From: Takakia lepidozioides
Lineage: Eukaryota > Streptophyta > Takakiopsida > Takakiales > Takakiaceae
Direction of reading: 5' to 3'
Length of the DNA: 64,000 nt
NCBI GenBank assembly: GCA_030704615.1
Contig: CM060734.1
Location: 27,978,042-28,042,041, forward strand
Position 1 is the stretch's first letter. Each line of letters opens with the position of its first letter. The notes beneath the pieces were generated by a model. That model saw nothing but the letters and a program-made list of their open reading frames with translations. It ran no database searches and had not been told where the DNA came from. Shown piece after piece: positions 24,411 to 37,667 of the stretch. The translations under genes were made by a program, and so were the position numbers.

Positions 24411-25000
24411 CCCTGGATGGAAAAACGGCGCCGAATTTCTATCCAGCGGACGAAGTCGGAGCGCCACAGGCCATCTCCTCCCCGAGACGACCTCATCCAG
24501 AGCCCGCTGGATGGGAAAATGACACCGAATTTCCATCCAGCGGACTGTCATCATGGCGCCACCTGGCCCTCCTTCCCCTCGAGATGTCCTCATCCACAGC
24601 CCCCTGGATGGAAAAAAAACGCCGAATTTCCATCCAGCGGAGTGTCATCGTGGCGCCACCTGGCCCTCCCTCCCCCCCCCCCAGACGTCCTCATCCACAG
24701 CCCCCTGGATGGAAAATGGTGCCAAATTTCCATCCAGCGGATGAAGTGGGAGCGGCACTTGGCCCTCCCTCCCCCCGAGACGACTTCATCCAGAGCCCCA
24801 TGGATGGAAAACCTACGCTGAATTTCCATCCAGTGGATAAACTCCTGGCGCGACCTGGCCTTCCATTCCCCCAAGACGACTTCATCCGGAGCCCCCTGGA
24901 TGGAAATCGGCGCTCTTGGCGCGACCGGGCGCTCCATTCCCCCAAGACGACTTCATCCGGAGCCCCTTGGATGGAAATACGGCGCCGAATTTCCATCCAG
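24411..25000. repeat. 96-bp satellite built on a TGGATGGAAA palindrome
   Basis: Seven units start at about 24411, 24507, 24603, 24702, 24797, 24893 and 24963 (period 95-99, last step 70). Each begins with an inverted repeat: CCTGGATGGAAA, a variable centre often CGGCGCCG, then AATTTCCATCCAG. About 60 bases follow, containing GGCGCCACCTGGCC-type and CGAGACGACTTCATCCAGAG-type sequence. Unit 6 has lost its right arm. The sequence between palindromes is conserved, which makes it a tandem satellite and not a CRISPR-like array. It lies about 670 bases upstream of the helicase ATG. Confidence 0.8.
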
Positions 25001-25665
25001 GTTCAATGTGCCGTTTCAACTTCAATGTACATAGTGAAAATAGGACACCAAAAGAAAACTACAATTTGCCGTGAAACCATAGCTACTATAACCACTTCCG
25101 TCCACTTAAAAGATACCCGGGTCGGTTCTATGGCTTCAGATGCTATTCACTCAGAGGTTCAGGGTGTTTCACCAGGTATTTGAGTTGTGCAGTACCGGCG
25201 GTGTTCAAGTGTCCACGGATCTCTTTTATGCTCATAACCTCCGGTTATAGTTACCCTTACCAGGCAAATAAACTGTAATTAACCGGGTGGGTCCCTGATA
25301 ACCGACCAACACTGGTTCATTCCGTCCGTTGCTGGATGCACAGAGATGATTTCATCCGTTGGGTCGCTGCCCTAACTTGTGGATGGATGAGCAGAATTTT
25401 GGCGCTCGTGTAGACGCACGGTCGGTGGGCAGTTTCCCTGGTTTTGAATTATTGTCTCTCGCTCGACTTATTCACACTCTGCGCGTTGCCTGCACACAAG
25501 AGTCTCATACAAATCCTGTTTGCGATAGAAGGTGCCGTGGAGGGCGGACGCAGGGTGGGTAATCAGCTTGTAAAGAAAGAAGAAAGGGGAAGGATCAGAA
25601 GTAAGGGATTGTGAAAGGCGGTGTGGCTGGCGGGCCAGCGAGTTATCGGAGCGAGAGGGAGGCAA
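25001..25665 (+). promoter_or_regulatory. Upstream region of the helicase gene
   Basis: There is no coding sequence. The stretch between the satellite and the ATG at 25666 should hold the promoter and 5' UTR. Just before the ATG the sequence is purine-rich (GCGAGAGGGAGGCAA), giving an acceptable start context with A at -3. No TATA box is convincing. Confidence 0.35.
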
Positions 25666-28600
25666 ATGGCAGCGCCTAGAGGCGGGCCTCCTCCAGCGCC
25701 TCCACAGGCGGCTCCTTCCTATGGCCCCCGCAACAAGTCCGTTTTTCTCCCCTTTCTGCTTGTAGTTTGCGTATGGTTGGCCCAGGGTTAGGGTGAGCGG
25801 TTGTTGAAAGAGATAATGCGGGTCATTGTTGGAACATGTAAGTTCGTCGCTTTGCTACCTGCCGCTCTCTGTTGGCGTCCCTATTTCTGTGTTGGTCAGA
25901 CTTTCCGCCTTCCCAAGGGGACATTGCACCACTCGAATTCAAGCGGAAGTTGCTCTTTGCTAACACATGTCTTTCCAGGTGCTGTTATCAGGTTGCCTGC
26001 ATTTCTTCTGCCTTTCTTCGATGTCCTCCTGTTTGTCTGTGGGAGTTTGGAAGATTCTTTTTCATTTCTGTATTTATCATAGTAGTAATTTCTATTTTGG
26101 CTACCATCTCTCTCATTTCCATCGTTGCTCGTGTCTTCCGATAAGTTCTAGCAGTTTGGTTACATTGGGTGTGGTGCCTCTCGTCGTCTTTCTCTTCGAG
26201 TTGCTTATTCTTTTGCTTTTGCTTCACTTCTTGTTTCGTTCTCTTGGGGCACCCAAATTTTTGTTCTCTTATTATTCTTTCATTTGCCGTCCTCTTTCTC
26301 CGGGTCTTCTGTGTCCCTGGGCTGCACGGCTGCGCTTGCCCAGCGGATCCGCTCAACCTTGTAGAACCCGGGTTTTAAAGTTTCGGAGCTTCTTCTAGTT
26401 TGACCCTTAAGTGTTCCATCCGATTTCTGGGCAAACTTACAACTTACCTTGGCCTCCATTGGAATTTACCTTGTAATAGCCACTGTCATGATGGTTCTGC
26501 TTGTTAAAGAACTACTGTAGGGTTTTAGGGTCGTTTTGTAAAAAGCACAAAGAAGTCTATAGTTATCCTTCATGTGGTGGTGGAAACAGTTTTGATCCCC
26601 ACAGTACTTAATATTGGTAGCTTTAGTGTATCAAGGGGGTATTCTTACATGTTTTTATTCACATTGGATGCTGTAGTTGTGGCTAGAAAGCTGGCATTGC
26701 AGTGTTTGAATGATAAACCTTAGTGTTGGTCCAAAACAGGGCCTGCACTAGTCCTCACCTGGATTGGACCCACATTACTGGGCTCTGATAGTTGCTGATG
26801 AGATACATGTTTCGGGCTGCTGTTATGATGTCATAGAAGCCTAGAAGTCCCGTTGGAAGCAAAGTCTCTAATTTTGAATGTTCTGATTCAAAGCTGTGGG
26901 CATGCCAGTTTGTGTCAGATAGTGTTGACCCAGCATACTTATGGTAGACCTCTGGAGCCTATTAGTGGTCAATAATTGAATTCTTCATGATGGTGTTAAA
27001 GCAGAGTGGATGAAAAGTGATCCATTAGCAGGCCTGTGGTTGACTGATGGTTTGTTTTTATGGTTGGCAGTTCTCAAGACTGGAAGGCACAACTCAAATT
27101 GCCTCCTGCTGACTCTCGATTTAAGACTGAGGTATGAGTAAAATCGTAGAACGATGAACACCTGCATGTATTGCAGCCTATGATGATGCAAGTATTCTGT
27201 TTTCTTGTAAATTCTGGTCTGGTTTCTCATGTGCATATTGCTGAAAACAGAAAGAACTGTGAATAGACCAAGTAATGAATGAGTATTCCACAGGCGAAGT
27301 AGCTGGAAGTGTCTCATGAAGGAAAACCGCATTTTAGACGAGTTCTCTCTATTTTCCCTTTCCTATGCGGGTTTAGTCATAGCCCACCAAGACTCCACTT
27401 CAAGAATACCTTGGGAGTTTTCCAGTAAGGCATCTGTCTTGGAAGCATGAGGTTGATAACTGAGTGAGCAGCTAATATGACCCAAGCTGTTAGACCATGT
27501 TAGAAGCTCAGCCCCCCGGGTGTGCTGGTGGGTACTGTCAGGATGTCACAGCAACGAAGGGGAATGAGTTTGAGGATTACTTTCTTAAACGGGAGCTGCT
27601 GATGGGCATATATGAGAAGGGGTTTGAACGGCCGTCTCCTATACAAGAAGAGAGTATACCAATTGCATTGACAGGGAGTGATATATTGGCCCGTGCTAAG
27701 AATGGCACTGGAAAAACTGCAGCCTTTAGTATTCCAGCAATTGAGAAGATTGACCAAAATAAAAATGCTATTCAAGGTGCTGATGCCAAACCCGTCATCT
27801 GACACCACCTTGTAGTCATTTGACATGTTTCCTTCTTCACCTGCATCCTGACAATCTATTTATTGGTGGTCATGTTGCATTTTCTGTGTTTATGAAGTCA
27901 GAAAGGGACTTCGATAGCTGCACATAACTGTGTGTGATCTCCATGAGCTTCTGCATCATGAAGTTGCAATATGATCCGTCATTTTTTTAGGAAGTTTCTA
28001 CATCAGGTGAAGTCTTGCAATGAGTATTTTTGGTGATTCAATCCCCAAGGGAGGGGACAGTAGAAAATGTTACTACTACAAGATGAACAGAAGTCCTGTA
28101 GAGGCTGTCGTTGTCGAACAACGTAGTTGCTGAAATCATGGAATATTTTCCTTTTCACTCTTTGGCCCAATTTGAAACTGTGCAGTTCTGCTGCTAGTGC
28201 CAACAAGGGAGTTAGCACTGCAAACGTCACAGGTTTGCAAAGAACTGGCCAAGCATTTGAACATTCAGATCATGGTCACAACTGGTGGAACCAGCCTTCG
28301 CGATGACATCATGCGCCTCTACCAACCAGTGCATCTGCTGGTTGGCACGCCTGGTCGAGTCCTGGACTTGGCTAACAAGGGCGTCTGCAACCTTCGAGAA
28401 TGCTCAATGCTAGTCATGGATGAGGTGAGTGCAGTATTCTGTGACACTCATATGCTATCTTCTCAAGCTTTGGAGTAGTCGCTTGAGAGACATGTGGCCT
28501 TGAATGGTCACTTGTATGGGATGGGTCCTAAATGGTCTGTCAACATCATGTCTGACAAGGGTTTGCCCACTTCATAGGCCCAATTTTTTTGGTCAAATAA

Positions 28601-30885
28601 GTAGTACACTTGAACTTCTCGCACCACTAACCCATGTTTTGTATTTCTGGGTGCAGGCTGACAAGCTTCTGTCGCCAGAGTTCCAACCATTGGTAGAGCA
28701 ACTCATTGGCTTTCTGCCAGAAAACCGCCAGATATTGCTGTACTCAGCAACATTCCCAGTAACGGTGAAGTCGTTCAAGGACAGATTTCTCCGAAAGCCT
28801 TACGTTATTAACCTCATGGATGAGTTGACTTTGAAGGGTATTACCCAGTATTATGCTTTTGTGGAAGAGAGGCAGAAAGTACACTGCCTGAACACCTTGT
28901 TTTCAAAGGTATGCTAAGGGGGATTAGTTTTCTGTAGTCCGTATTGTCTAGTGGGGTGGGAGCCGTGCATTTTGCACCGCTCCTTTGCTGTATGGCATGT
29001 TTGGATGCTGCACTTGTTCTAGCAACTATGGCGAGTGTACTTAGGGTGGAGGGTTGGGAGTATTAAGCATGTAGAAACTTGTGCCACCTTCGGGGAGTCT
29101 ATGTGGCGTATTTCTAAGCAGCAAGTGCTGCTGTTACATTCTACTTGCCCTCAGTTAGGACATATTGCAACCCCGGCTTAAGCTCTGCATATCAATGTAC
29201 GCTAAGTTTCTTGGAAGCAGTCTGACATCTAATGGATGGGTGCTCGACAGCTGCAAATCAACCAGTCCATCATCTTCTGCAATTCAGTGAACAGAGTGGA
29301 ACTGCTGGCTAAGAAGATTACTGAGCTTGGGTATTCGTGTTTTTACATTCATGCAAAGATGCTCCAGTCACATCGCAACAGGGTGTTTCATGACTTCAGA
29401 AATGGGGCCTGCCGGAACCTGGTTTCTTCAGGTACCTATGTCGCCGGTACCTGCATCCCTTGGTTTTCCACTCGTTTGCCATATTGGGCTGGTTTAGTTG
29501 AGGTGTACAGTGTGATCCCAGTGATCCAGCAGATCCACAGTCAGCAGCCCATGCAAGATGTCATTATCTGCTGCAGAGGCCCTCTTGGGGAGTGGCTTCT
29601 GCCATCTGGACATTCCTTTTTCAGGATGCAAATTGAATTGTGTTTGAAGTTTCAATTTGGAAAATATGTCAAGTAGTTTGGTACTTCTGGTGTATAAGTA
29701 GGTTGTTTGGCACTGGTGTTCACAACTGGCTGAATGTCTAGTTGAGTCCGTGAGGGTGACATCGAAGCAAGTGTAGACCTACATGCACTATTAGCCTACA
29801 GGAAGGTTATGTGGTATCTGGTAGCAGCTCCCTGCTGGGTCTCTACATCCAGCAGAGCCACAGACCTGGGAGTATGGGGAACTTCAAATCCCTCTATTCT
29901 GTGGAGAACTGCATTTGCCAGTCACTGAGGGGTCTCTAGGGGGATTTGCTCGTGGGCGTCTGTGCAGAAAGAAGAGAGGTCAACTTAGAATTGAGATATA
30001 TGTACGAACTTGTATGTTTTCTGCAAGGTTTCAGTTCTTGTGTGAATCAAAATTTGCATGTATGATGTGTTTGCAGATCTTTTCACAAGAGGGATTGACA
30101 TACAAGCTGTGAATGTGGTCATCAATTTTGACTTCCCAAAAAACTCTGAAACATACCTTCACAGAGTATGTCCCGTTTGCATCTTTGAATAATTTTACCT
30201 AGGTTTCTGTCAGGGGAAAGAGCTTTAAATCCCTGGAGTGGGAATTTGCTGCTGTAGGACTAGTTAGGCAGTTCTTTGTTGCTGTTGTCACTAGGTGCCC
30301 TGTACCGCGGATTCTTCATGCAAGCAACGATTGATAGCATTTGGTAAATAGACAAAAAAATTGACTTGTGACCTGGTAGTCACTCTGAACATGTATTCCT
30401 CTGTTTTGGTTCAGGTTGGCCGTTCAGGAAGGTTTGGTCATCTTGGACTTGCTGTTAATCTGATAACTTACGAAGACCGATTCAACTTGTGAGTGTCATC
30501 ATGTGTGCTGGAATATGTAGCATGAACATAGCTAGGAGGTGTGAGGCACATGTTGCTGGTGTTTTGCATATTGCTTGACAAATTTGAATTGTATACATGT
30601 GGCATTTTCCAAAGCAGCTGAATCGGTGTTTATTTCATGATGACTAATGCCTGACCAAGGAACTGATAATCTGAGGGTTTCACAAACATGGTTGTTCTTC
30701 TTTCCCCCATTTGGTCTATTCTTAGTGATCTGCTTACTGAAGTGATGTGTACCTATCAGAGTCAAGCAGTCTATCTTAGTGATGCATTGTTGGTTGATTT
30801 GAACAGGTATCGGATTGAACAAGAGCTGGGCACTGAGATCAAGCCGATCCCACCACAGATAGACCGTACTATCTACTGCCGGTAA
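25666..30885 (+). CDS. DEAD-box RNA helicase, DDX6/DHH1 family
   Basis: Nine exons join in phase with GT/AG borders: 25666-25736, 27071-27131, 27542-27776, 28186-28424, 28657-28908, 29251-29431, 30077-30165, 30415-30488 and 30807-30885, giving 426 residues. The protein has a Gly/Pro-rich N-terminus, then [10 protein letters not shown], the Q motif ([14 protein letters not shown]), Walker A (AKNGTGKT), PTREL, GG, TPGR, DEAD (VMDE|ADKLL), SAT, IIFCNS, TRGIDIQ and [10 protein letters not shown]. It ends IDRTIYCR. The family represses translation and promotes decapping in cytoplasmic P-bodies. The sequence matches plant RH6/RH8/RH12 throughout. The N-terminus is shorter than in plant or yeast relatives (about 480-505), and exon 1 is the least certain (donor GTCCGT). 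NLVSS replaces the usual NLVCT or NLVCS before DLFTRG. The gene looks intact. Confidence 0.9.
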
Positions 30886-33543
30886 CTTAATGTGGTGTAG
30901 CAGACATGGGCAAGAGAGATACCTGTGCAGAGCTGTTGAATGTTGTTGTCTGCTCCATGGCAGGCAGATTTGGTGGCATTGTATGACACGAGCTTAGCGG
31001 GAAATTTTACAGGCTTTAGAGTTGGCTTTGGAGGCCAAGTTCTACATAACTCTCATCGGATGTGTTGAGGTCCCGAATTTAGGAGGCCTCTGGTCTGTAT
31101 GTACCAAGTGTAGCTCTATGGGTGGGTACATGCCATTTCTGCAGTGACTGTCGTTGTGCCTCTAGAGAGGTCTGTGTGGCATTCTCCTGTTATTGTGGCA
31201 GTGAAAGAGCTGGATTACTCTCATTTGCATCATTTTATAGTGCCTGTGAGTTTCCCGTGTGTCTTTCGAGTCGATATGCAGCTGTTGCTGTGATTTTTAT
31301 GAGGATGGTAGTGACATAGGCAGCCAGGCGTCACAGTTGTTCAGTGTGATGTGTCTGAGCGAATTATTCCTGGCCAACTGATGTGGTTCGATTCCTGTGT
31401 GACGACGTAAGGGATAGAACCAACCCTATGCAGAAGCTGCCCCCTTGACACTAATATTGGAACTACAGCAGGGGTAACAGGCTTCTTTGTAAAACTTCCC
31501 AGTGAACTGATCCTGGGTAGAAGCTATCCGCACAGTGTTGGCCACTTGTTAATTGATTGGCCACTTGTTGGTTAAAAACAGAAGCCTGGTCTTGGTGCTT
31601 GATCGTGTCCCCAAAGCATGGCTGCAGTGACCATCCGTATGGTGCCAGGTATTGCAAGTACACTCTTTCTCCCCAGCCTTGCACACAATTGAATGAAATC
31701 TATGTAATGTCCTTTGGAAAGCATGAGTTGAAACATTAGAATGAGGCTCACAGAGAGCCCTAAGGCTTCTTGTGTCAGGTACATGTGCTGAACTACTACA
31801 TGATCATTGGTCGTACTGTAGTGGGATGATATATTAGCAGGGCACTTGGTACGCCCTCTCTCAACACGGCAATGCCGTGGACACAGCATGACTCGATCTT
31901 TCTGCCCCCAAGTGGCAGAGGTCCACTTGTTACCATTCAGAGATCACCACTTGAAAGGAGCTGCAGGGAATGGCCGGCATAGACATATTCTAAAGAGGGA
32001 GAGGCCCCAAACTCTCCAACTAAATCCAATGCACTACCTTACTCGAAGCTGAGTGTTTCAGGTCAAAACAAACAAAGACACGAGGTCACAAGGCCGGCAT
32101 TTAGTCATAGAGACCTGACAACCAGCATGTAGCCCAGTGGTAATGGGCACATACCATGTTGGATGTGGTTGTGGGTTCAAACCATGGTCTGGTGTGTCAT
32201 GAAGGTGTCCACCTTTCAGCTGGAAGGCAGTACCCCTTGTGGTGAAGTGACACCATAAGTTGTGCTCCCTTCGGGAGGCGCCATACTTACTTTTTTTTTT
32301 TTCTCATAGAGACCTTTATCTACTCCCATATCAAGTCCACCCAATGGGAGAGAGAGAGAGAGAGGAACAAGGACAGGGCTTCATGAAACTGCGACATGGT
32401 GCATACAAAATAGTTTTTGGTGTCTTAGCTATCATCATCATCATCACGTATATCTCACACATCCTGGTTAAAGTTTCACACACAACCCCCCAGGGGTCCA
32501 AGTTGCATAGACATGTAAATGATGATAACAACATTTCCCAGGGTGATTTTTGGGAAATGGTTACTTATGCCAAATCTAGGGCTTCATGTTATAGTTTTTG
32601 GGGTAAATCCCAGGATGGAAGCCGTGTCCTTTAAAACTATCTGCTCCAGCTTAGGCTTGGAATATGTGGCTAATGGCACCATCTCGAGACTTGATAACAG
32701 AGGTACTTTGAAGGTTTCAGAAAAAATGCTACAAATAGAGTCTCACATCAAATTAATATCAAAGAAGTTCGTCCCTTGACTAGCTGGAGAGCGGTCTTAT
32801 ATGTTGGTGATTCAATGAGGCGCTCTAGGAGCACAACCAAGGGTGGGGACTTCCAACTTAAAAGTTTTTAACCGGTTTGATGCCCTAGATGAGGTTGATA
32901 CCAAGCAGCCACAAAGTCTGAGCGTCGTGTGACTCAAGGATATGGTACTTTGAATGGTTTGCCAATCCTTAAAGTTTACACAAGACAAGCAAAATCCACA
33001 CGCGGGATAATTGACCCCCCTTCATAGAGAGAAGCTACGTCGTGAGCGTGCTCACGCTTTGTATACCAAGTGTGAGCAAATTTGTCCTAAACGTGAGCAA
33101 AATCATGAAAGATGGCCTATATCCGTGGAAAAGATAGGCCTATTACCGTGGATGCAAAGTGTTGTGAAATGGACATTTTTTAGGAACTTGGCAGGGACTC
33201 AAGAGAGTACATTGGAAATGGAAACAATACAGCCCCTATGGAATGTCAGCTTCATGCAGCGACGACTGTGTTTGTTGCAAGGCAAGCACAATACTAAACT
33301 CAGATGAAGCTTCGGTGCAAAGGTTGAACATGCAACATGGAATTGAAATCATTAACACAGATATGTCTGGCCAAAATGGAACAACAACATTGAGACTCAG
33401 AGTACAAAATAACCCACAGAAGTTAGAAATTGCAATTAAAAGCCACTCCACCATTGCTGGCAGCAAAGTATAGGGAAATTACACAAAACACATTGTCATG
33501 GTTTGCAAAAGTTGCGAGAGTCTCAATGTCTATGTGAGCCATC
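30886..33543. other. Helicase 3' flank and gene-free DNA
   Basis: The first few hundred bases are probably the helicase 3' UTR. Beyond that the ORFs are short and without motifs. Simple sequence occurs at 32279-32303 (T run) and 32350-32362 (GA run). A degenerate repeat-derived segment may lie at 32800-33480, but I cannot name it. Confidence 0.4.
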
Positions 33544-34905
33544 TCACTGCAGAAGTGTATGAACATCACCGTACCCCAGAGTACATTGGTGAATATACTT
33601 GTCTCGTTTAGGATCACAAAACATCATCTGGAGATAGATGTAGTATAGATGTTTGCATGGGACATGTTTCCATCTCTTCCCAAGAGAGCTTGAAAGCATG
33701 TTTTGGAAATCCGGACACGTGCAATTCGAAAAATTACCAATTGTATTATCATAAATCATGTCATGAAGAATAGATCTCGAGGTGACCATGTTGTACACCC
33801 GCCCATAGCCTGGAGGAGGGACATCAACAATTTGTGTTACCCGACATTGAAGGGTTCTAGCAGATTTTACCTTGCACTCGTGATCTGCACCCGGTTCAAC
33901 TCGACGCACCTGTTTCCCATTTCTTTTGGTGGGCCAATCATTGCCACCTGGAGGACGTACACGATTGGCAGAAGGCAAAGGCACTGGGGGGTTCGGGGTA
34001 AGCACAACTGCACATCGAGGTAGGCGGGAACCCCGCGTCCTCCAGCATATCAATCTCTTGTCTTGAAAGAGAGGTTCCCACCTTCACTGGTCACACGGTG
34101 GGTGTTCCACGCTTCATACTCACTAAATCACGGACAGTTCCACTCACACATCGTGCAATGTCGTAAGGACAGAATCAGAACTTATGGGGCCTGTACTCCG
34201 GAGCTCCATATGGTTTGAACAAACCTGTATACGTGGGTGTTGGAGTTCCACAACTGCCTCTTCTATTTTGGAAGTGCATTTCACAAAAATTGTCGCCTTT
34301 ATCACTGCACATCCCACTCTTGACCCTTGGGGAGTCCGCTCAATGTGCCAGATGGCATCGCCGTAGTCGGACTCTTCCACAGGGGCGATGTTGTCCCCTT
34401 CTTGTTGGAGTGCTTTCTGGAAAGCACAGCGCGGATTTACTTCCGGAAGAACCCCCTGCAAATGCACCCACAGAAGCAAAGGAGGGTATGGAAGGAACAC
34501 AAGGGATGGAGTAATTGTCTCTGTCGTGTCGATGAGAATCTCGATCAGATCCCAGAGGGGTATCCAGCTTCCGCTTGCAGGAACCAAATCTCTTCTCACC
34601 TTCTAGATGTGCAACTAGGGATTACAAAGGTGTTCTCATTGTGCATTCATTGATTGCCCTTGTCATCTTTGCAAGATCTCCTGATCTGGTTGCAGCCCTC
34701 AACATCAATGCTGCCCTATTTGGCCCCTACCACCACCCCGGCCCCTCAAGAAGTCATGATACCTTGTTTGCTGTGAAAGTGCACAGACCATGTTGTCAGT
34801 GGTTGCAACGTACACTTAGTCCCGACCGGACTTCCCAGATTGCTTCATCCACATACTATGCACAGTTTCTGATAGATTGCAGGAGGGCATGTCAGTTATA
34901 CCTTC
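33544..34905 (-). pseudogene. Second SWIM-transposase fragment
   Basis: Minus-strand pieces match the C-terminal half of the transposase at 2841-6271: the segment after its intron, the linker (CKRKLDTP, WHIERTPQGSRV against WHIERTSVGSRV), then the SWIM finger (NCTCPDFQNM ... PCKHLYYIY) and CDPKRDKYIHQ. The core half is missing, and the fragment ends at about 34905, next to LINE B. Frames are broken near 34144 and 34600. The two copies differ at many positions, so they are old relatives, not a recent duplication. Confidence 0.7.
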
Positions 34906-34924
34906 CAGGAACATATACTCCACC

Positions 34925-35400
34925 ACCCACCTCACCATCACCACAACTCACCATTCATTTCATTGAATTCACATTCTGTCATGATAGATACCCCCACGAC
35001 TCAATCTTAGAAAAACGTCAAAAATATGCCCGCTTATCCTACCAACATCACCGCCGGTACCCAAGGCGACATTCATAACGCCAGTATTAATGCCATTCAT
35101 GATAATTTCCAAATTCCCATACTCCCCATCCATAAATGCTTCAAAGCAATTCATATCACGACACTCCGTTCACTCACAGCTATTATCACCAACAAACGCC
35201 AATTGGAATCCGGCGCTTCCATCGCACCCTAGATCCCTCTGGGTACCCAGGGAGTACCGTTGAATCCCCTATTTTCTACGGTCACCTGGTGTCCCATAGG
35301 ACACCCTTCTTTTACAGGGCCCACCTCCGAAAGGGGGCAGTAGCTGCAAGGCGAAGTGGCTCTTAGTTACGCCGGCTTCGGCCGGAGTCTTCTCTCTCTC
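34925..35400 (+). mobile_element. LINE fragment B, 3' end only
   Basis: It matches LINE A from about 19945 to its 3' end: FIEFTFCHDRYP against FIDFKYCNDRYP, then LEKRQKYA, IHKCFKAIH and LRSLTAIITNKRQLES. The GC-rich hairpin tail and a TCTCTCTC run finish it at about 35400. Severe 5' truncation is usual for LINE insertions. It seems to have landed in, or beside, the transposase fragment. Confidence 0.75.
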
Positions 35401-36423
35401 TGGTATTGAGAATGTAAAGATTGTTACTGATGATGTAGACCGAGCAACTATAGATTCTCGTGGTTACTACAAGCTTCACGAGGTTCTAACTTTGGCCCTC
35501 TTGCTCAGTGGCTTCGCATGGTAGTTCGGTAGTAGCACTTGGTCTTAGGCCGAGTACTGGGCTTCACGGCAGGGTAGTCACTTTCCATAAATCGGGTTGC
35601 AACTCGGAGGCCGTCGAAAGCTCCGCTTCTCCTCGCCATGACCCGCCAAATTTTTGCCGGAATCAGTGTCGTCTCCGGCATGTGATTGCTTTGAGTTCAG
35701 AATGGCTGGATAATCCACTCCATGCTACATCCCCTGAGCCAAACTTGAAAATTCCAGCTATCAATTGTGCATTCTCTTTGTATCCCTACCTGCCATCTAT
35801 CACCGTTGATTTTTTTTTTTTTCCATTCAAAATTTCTGCTGCTCATTGCATCCAAGCAAAAGCCTTGTTCTTTTTTCCTACAGGTACACCTAAGCAGTTA
35901 CATACAAAGGGGCACTAATGAAAACAGATCACTATATGTTGAAATTTGGATACAATTTCCTGCATTTGGTAGGCAGCAATTGGTCAAAATTTGGAGGGGA
36001 ACCCAAGGTGGATATTCCATAACACAAGCGCAGTATCAGCAAAGGAGAACATTCATTATGAGAGTACTATCCCTCCTGAGGTCTTGAGTAGCTGAGTGCT
36101 TACGGCTGCTTTGATTCTAGATAGTCAAGCCACATGCAATAACTCCCCTAGTGGAAGGGCAAACTTAGAAAGAAACATCGCATCAAGGAAGTTGATATAA
36201 AGGGCATCCAAGTGACCTCTGACATGAAATTGCTACGGTGATGTTGAACTTACTCTTGTCAACATCGAGGCCGACAAGTTGCAAACCGACTTTTTCGCCC
36301 AAGGCGCTCGTCTCCGTCGTCGTGGACATGGACTTCACCGTCAGGTAAGTCAACACATTTGTCTTGCAGACGACAATAGATGCCCTCAAACCTGTGTACA
36401 CTCGAACTTCATTTGAGAGGGAG
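35401..36423. other. No gene recognised
   Basis: Short frames only, with a T run at 35810-35822. The right end, around 36240-36370, contains a possible splice pair (GGTAAGTC at 36342, TTGCAG at 36364), but no coding similarity was recognised. The two LINE ends flank this stretch in opposite orientations. Confidence 0.35.
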
Positions 36424-37667
36424 AGAGATGACTCCGGCCAAAGCCGGCGTAACTAAGAACCACTTCACCTTGCGGCTACTGCCCCCTTTCGGGGGTGGGC
36501 CCTATAAAACTAGAGGATGCCCAGGGGGCACCCAGTAACCATGGGAAGATGGTGGGTACCCCGGGAGGAACCCGGTGGTATCTAAGGGGCCGTGGAGAGG
36601 CTGGATTCAAGCTGTCTTTTGTTGGTGATGATAGTAGTGAGGGAGCGGATCGCCGTCAAGTGGATGGCTTTGAAGCATTTGTGTATGGGGAAATAGGGAT
36701 TTTGAAGTTTTTGTGGAGAGCAGAGATACTAGCATTATGGATGCCTCCTCTAGTGCCGGCGGTAATGACGGTCAAGGGGCCAGTGGACCAGCCGCGTCGA
36801 CGGATTGCAAGGATGAGCGGGGCATATTTTTGGCGTTTTTCTAGTATGGAAGAGCAGGTTTAACGGTCATTACAATATGTGAATTCAATGAAGTGTATGG
36901 TGAGGTTAGGGGAAGGGGTGTTAGGTGGTGGTGCGTTTATGGGCAACCCATACACAAGCAGTACGTCTGGACAGAGTCTGGCAGGGCAAGTGCAGGGATG
37001 GGGTGATCGACAGGAGCATGGTAAAAGCCATGAGGGTATAGTGTGGTCGGGAGGCCTGCCTTGGTAGGTCCCAGCATTGATGAGTGAGAACCATCGTGTT
37101 TCAGACCAGCGAAAGAGAATCTTATGGATGTGCCAGACGGCATGGTTACGTCGAGTGACACGAAGGCCATGAATGACGGGATGTGTGCATTGGCTAAGCA
37201 GGTGGGGCCAGGTGTCGCGGGCCGAGTGGGTGCTAGCACAGAGTGGGCAATTTAGGGAGGGGAAGTGGTGGGGCCAAAAGATGTGTTTTCGCTAGTGGCC
37301 CATGTATTATGCGTATCTGAATCTGAGGGTCTGTCGTATTTGAGCATCAGTTGTGAGATTAGTATGCCAGAAGTGATTAGACAGCTTATAGTGTAGTACA
37401 GAAGATTGCGTCCATTTTTTGATGTATAGTTTAGTGTGACTAGCGGAAGTCGAGGCTTGTTTGCTAGTTTCTCGAGTAAGGGTGGATGATAGGTTTCGGA
37501 TAGGACGGGGCTCCAGGGGGCCTGGAACAGGATGGATGAACCAAAATGGGTGGGTATGTGCAACATGGATGGGGTCCGGCGTGGGGTCCATCAGGGGCCG
37601 GATGGCCCCACGCTGGGCAAAGAGGTCAGCCATTTTGTTGCCAGAGATACCAGTGTGTGAGCGGACT
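36424..37667 (-). mobile_element. LINE copy C, 5'-truncated
   Basis: On the minus strand it runs from KVRSHTGISGNKMADLFAQ (end of RNase H, about 37660) through the zinc-motif region to the structured 3' end at 36424-36510. The VRSHTG segment is directly fused at about 37667 to chromovirus B sequence. It is the same family as copies A and B. Frames are broken (37252-37566, 37307-37765). Confidence 0.75.

Noticed and set aside
24411-25000. Regular palindromic repeats looking like a CRISPR array
   Set aside because: The sequence between the palindromes is itself conserved, the setting is a eukaryotic genome, and no cas genes are present. It is a tandem satellite.
25801-26398. Overlapping plus-strand frames with Leu/Phe/Cys-rich translation, like membrane proteins
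   Set aside because: They lie in the first intron of the helicase, which is T- and C-rich. Three overlapping frames all look hydrophobic, which reflects base composition.
37461-37667. Upstream part of the long frame ending at 39230 as the start of the integrase protein
   Set aside because: The first about 70 codons are antisense LINE sequence (its RNase H end reads on the other strand), so the ATG at 37461 is accidental.
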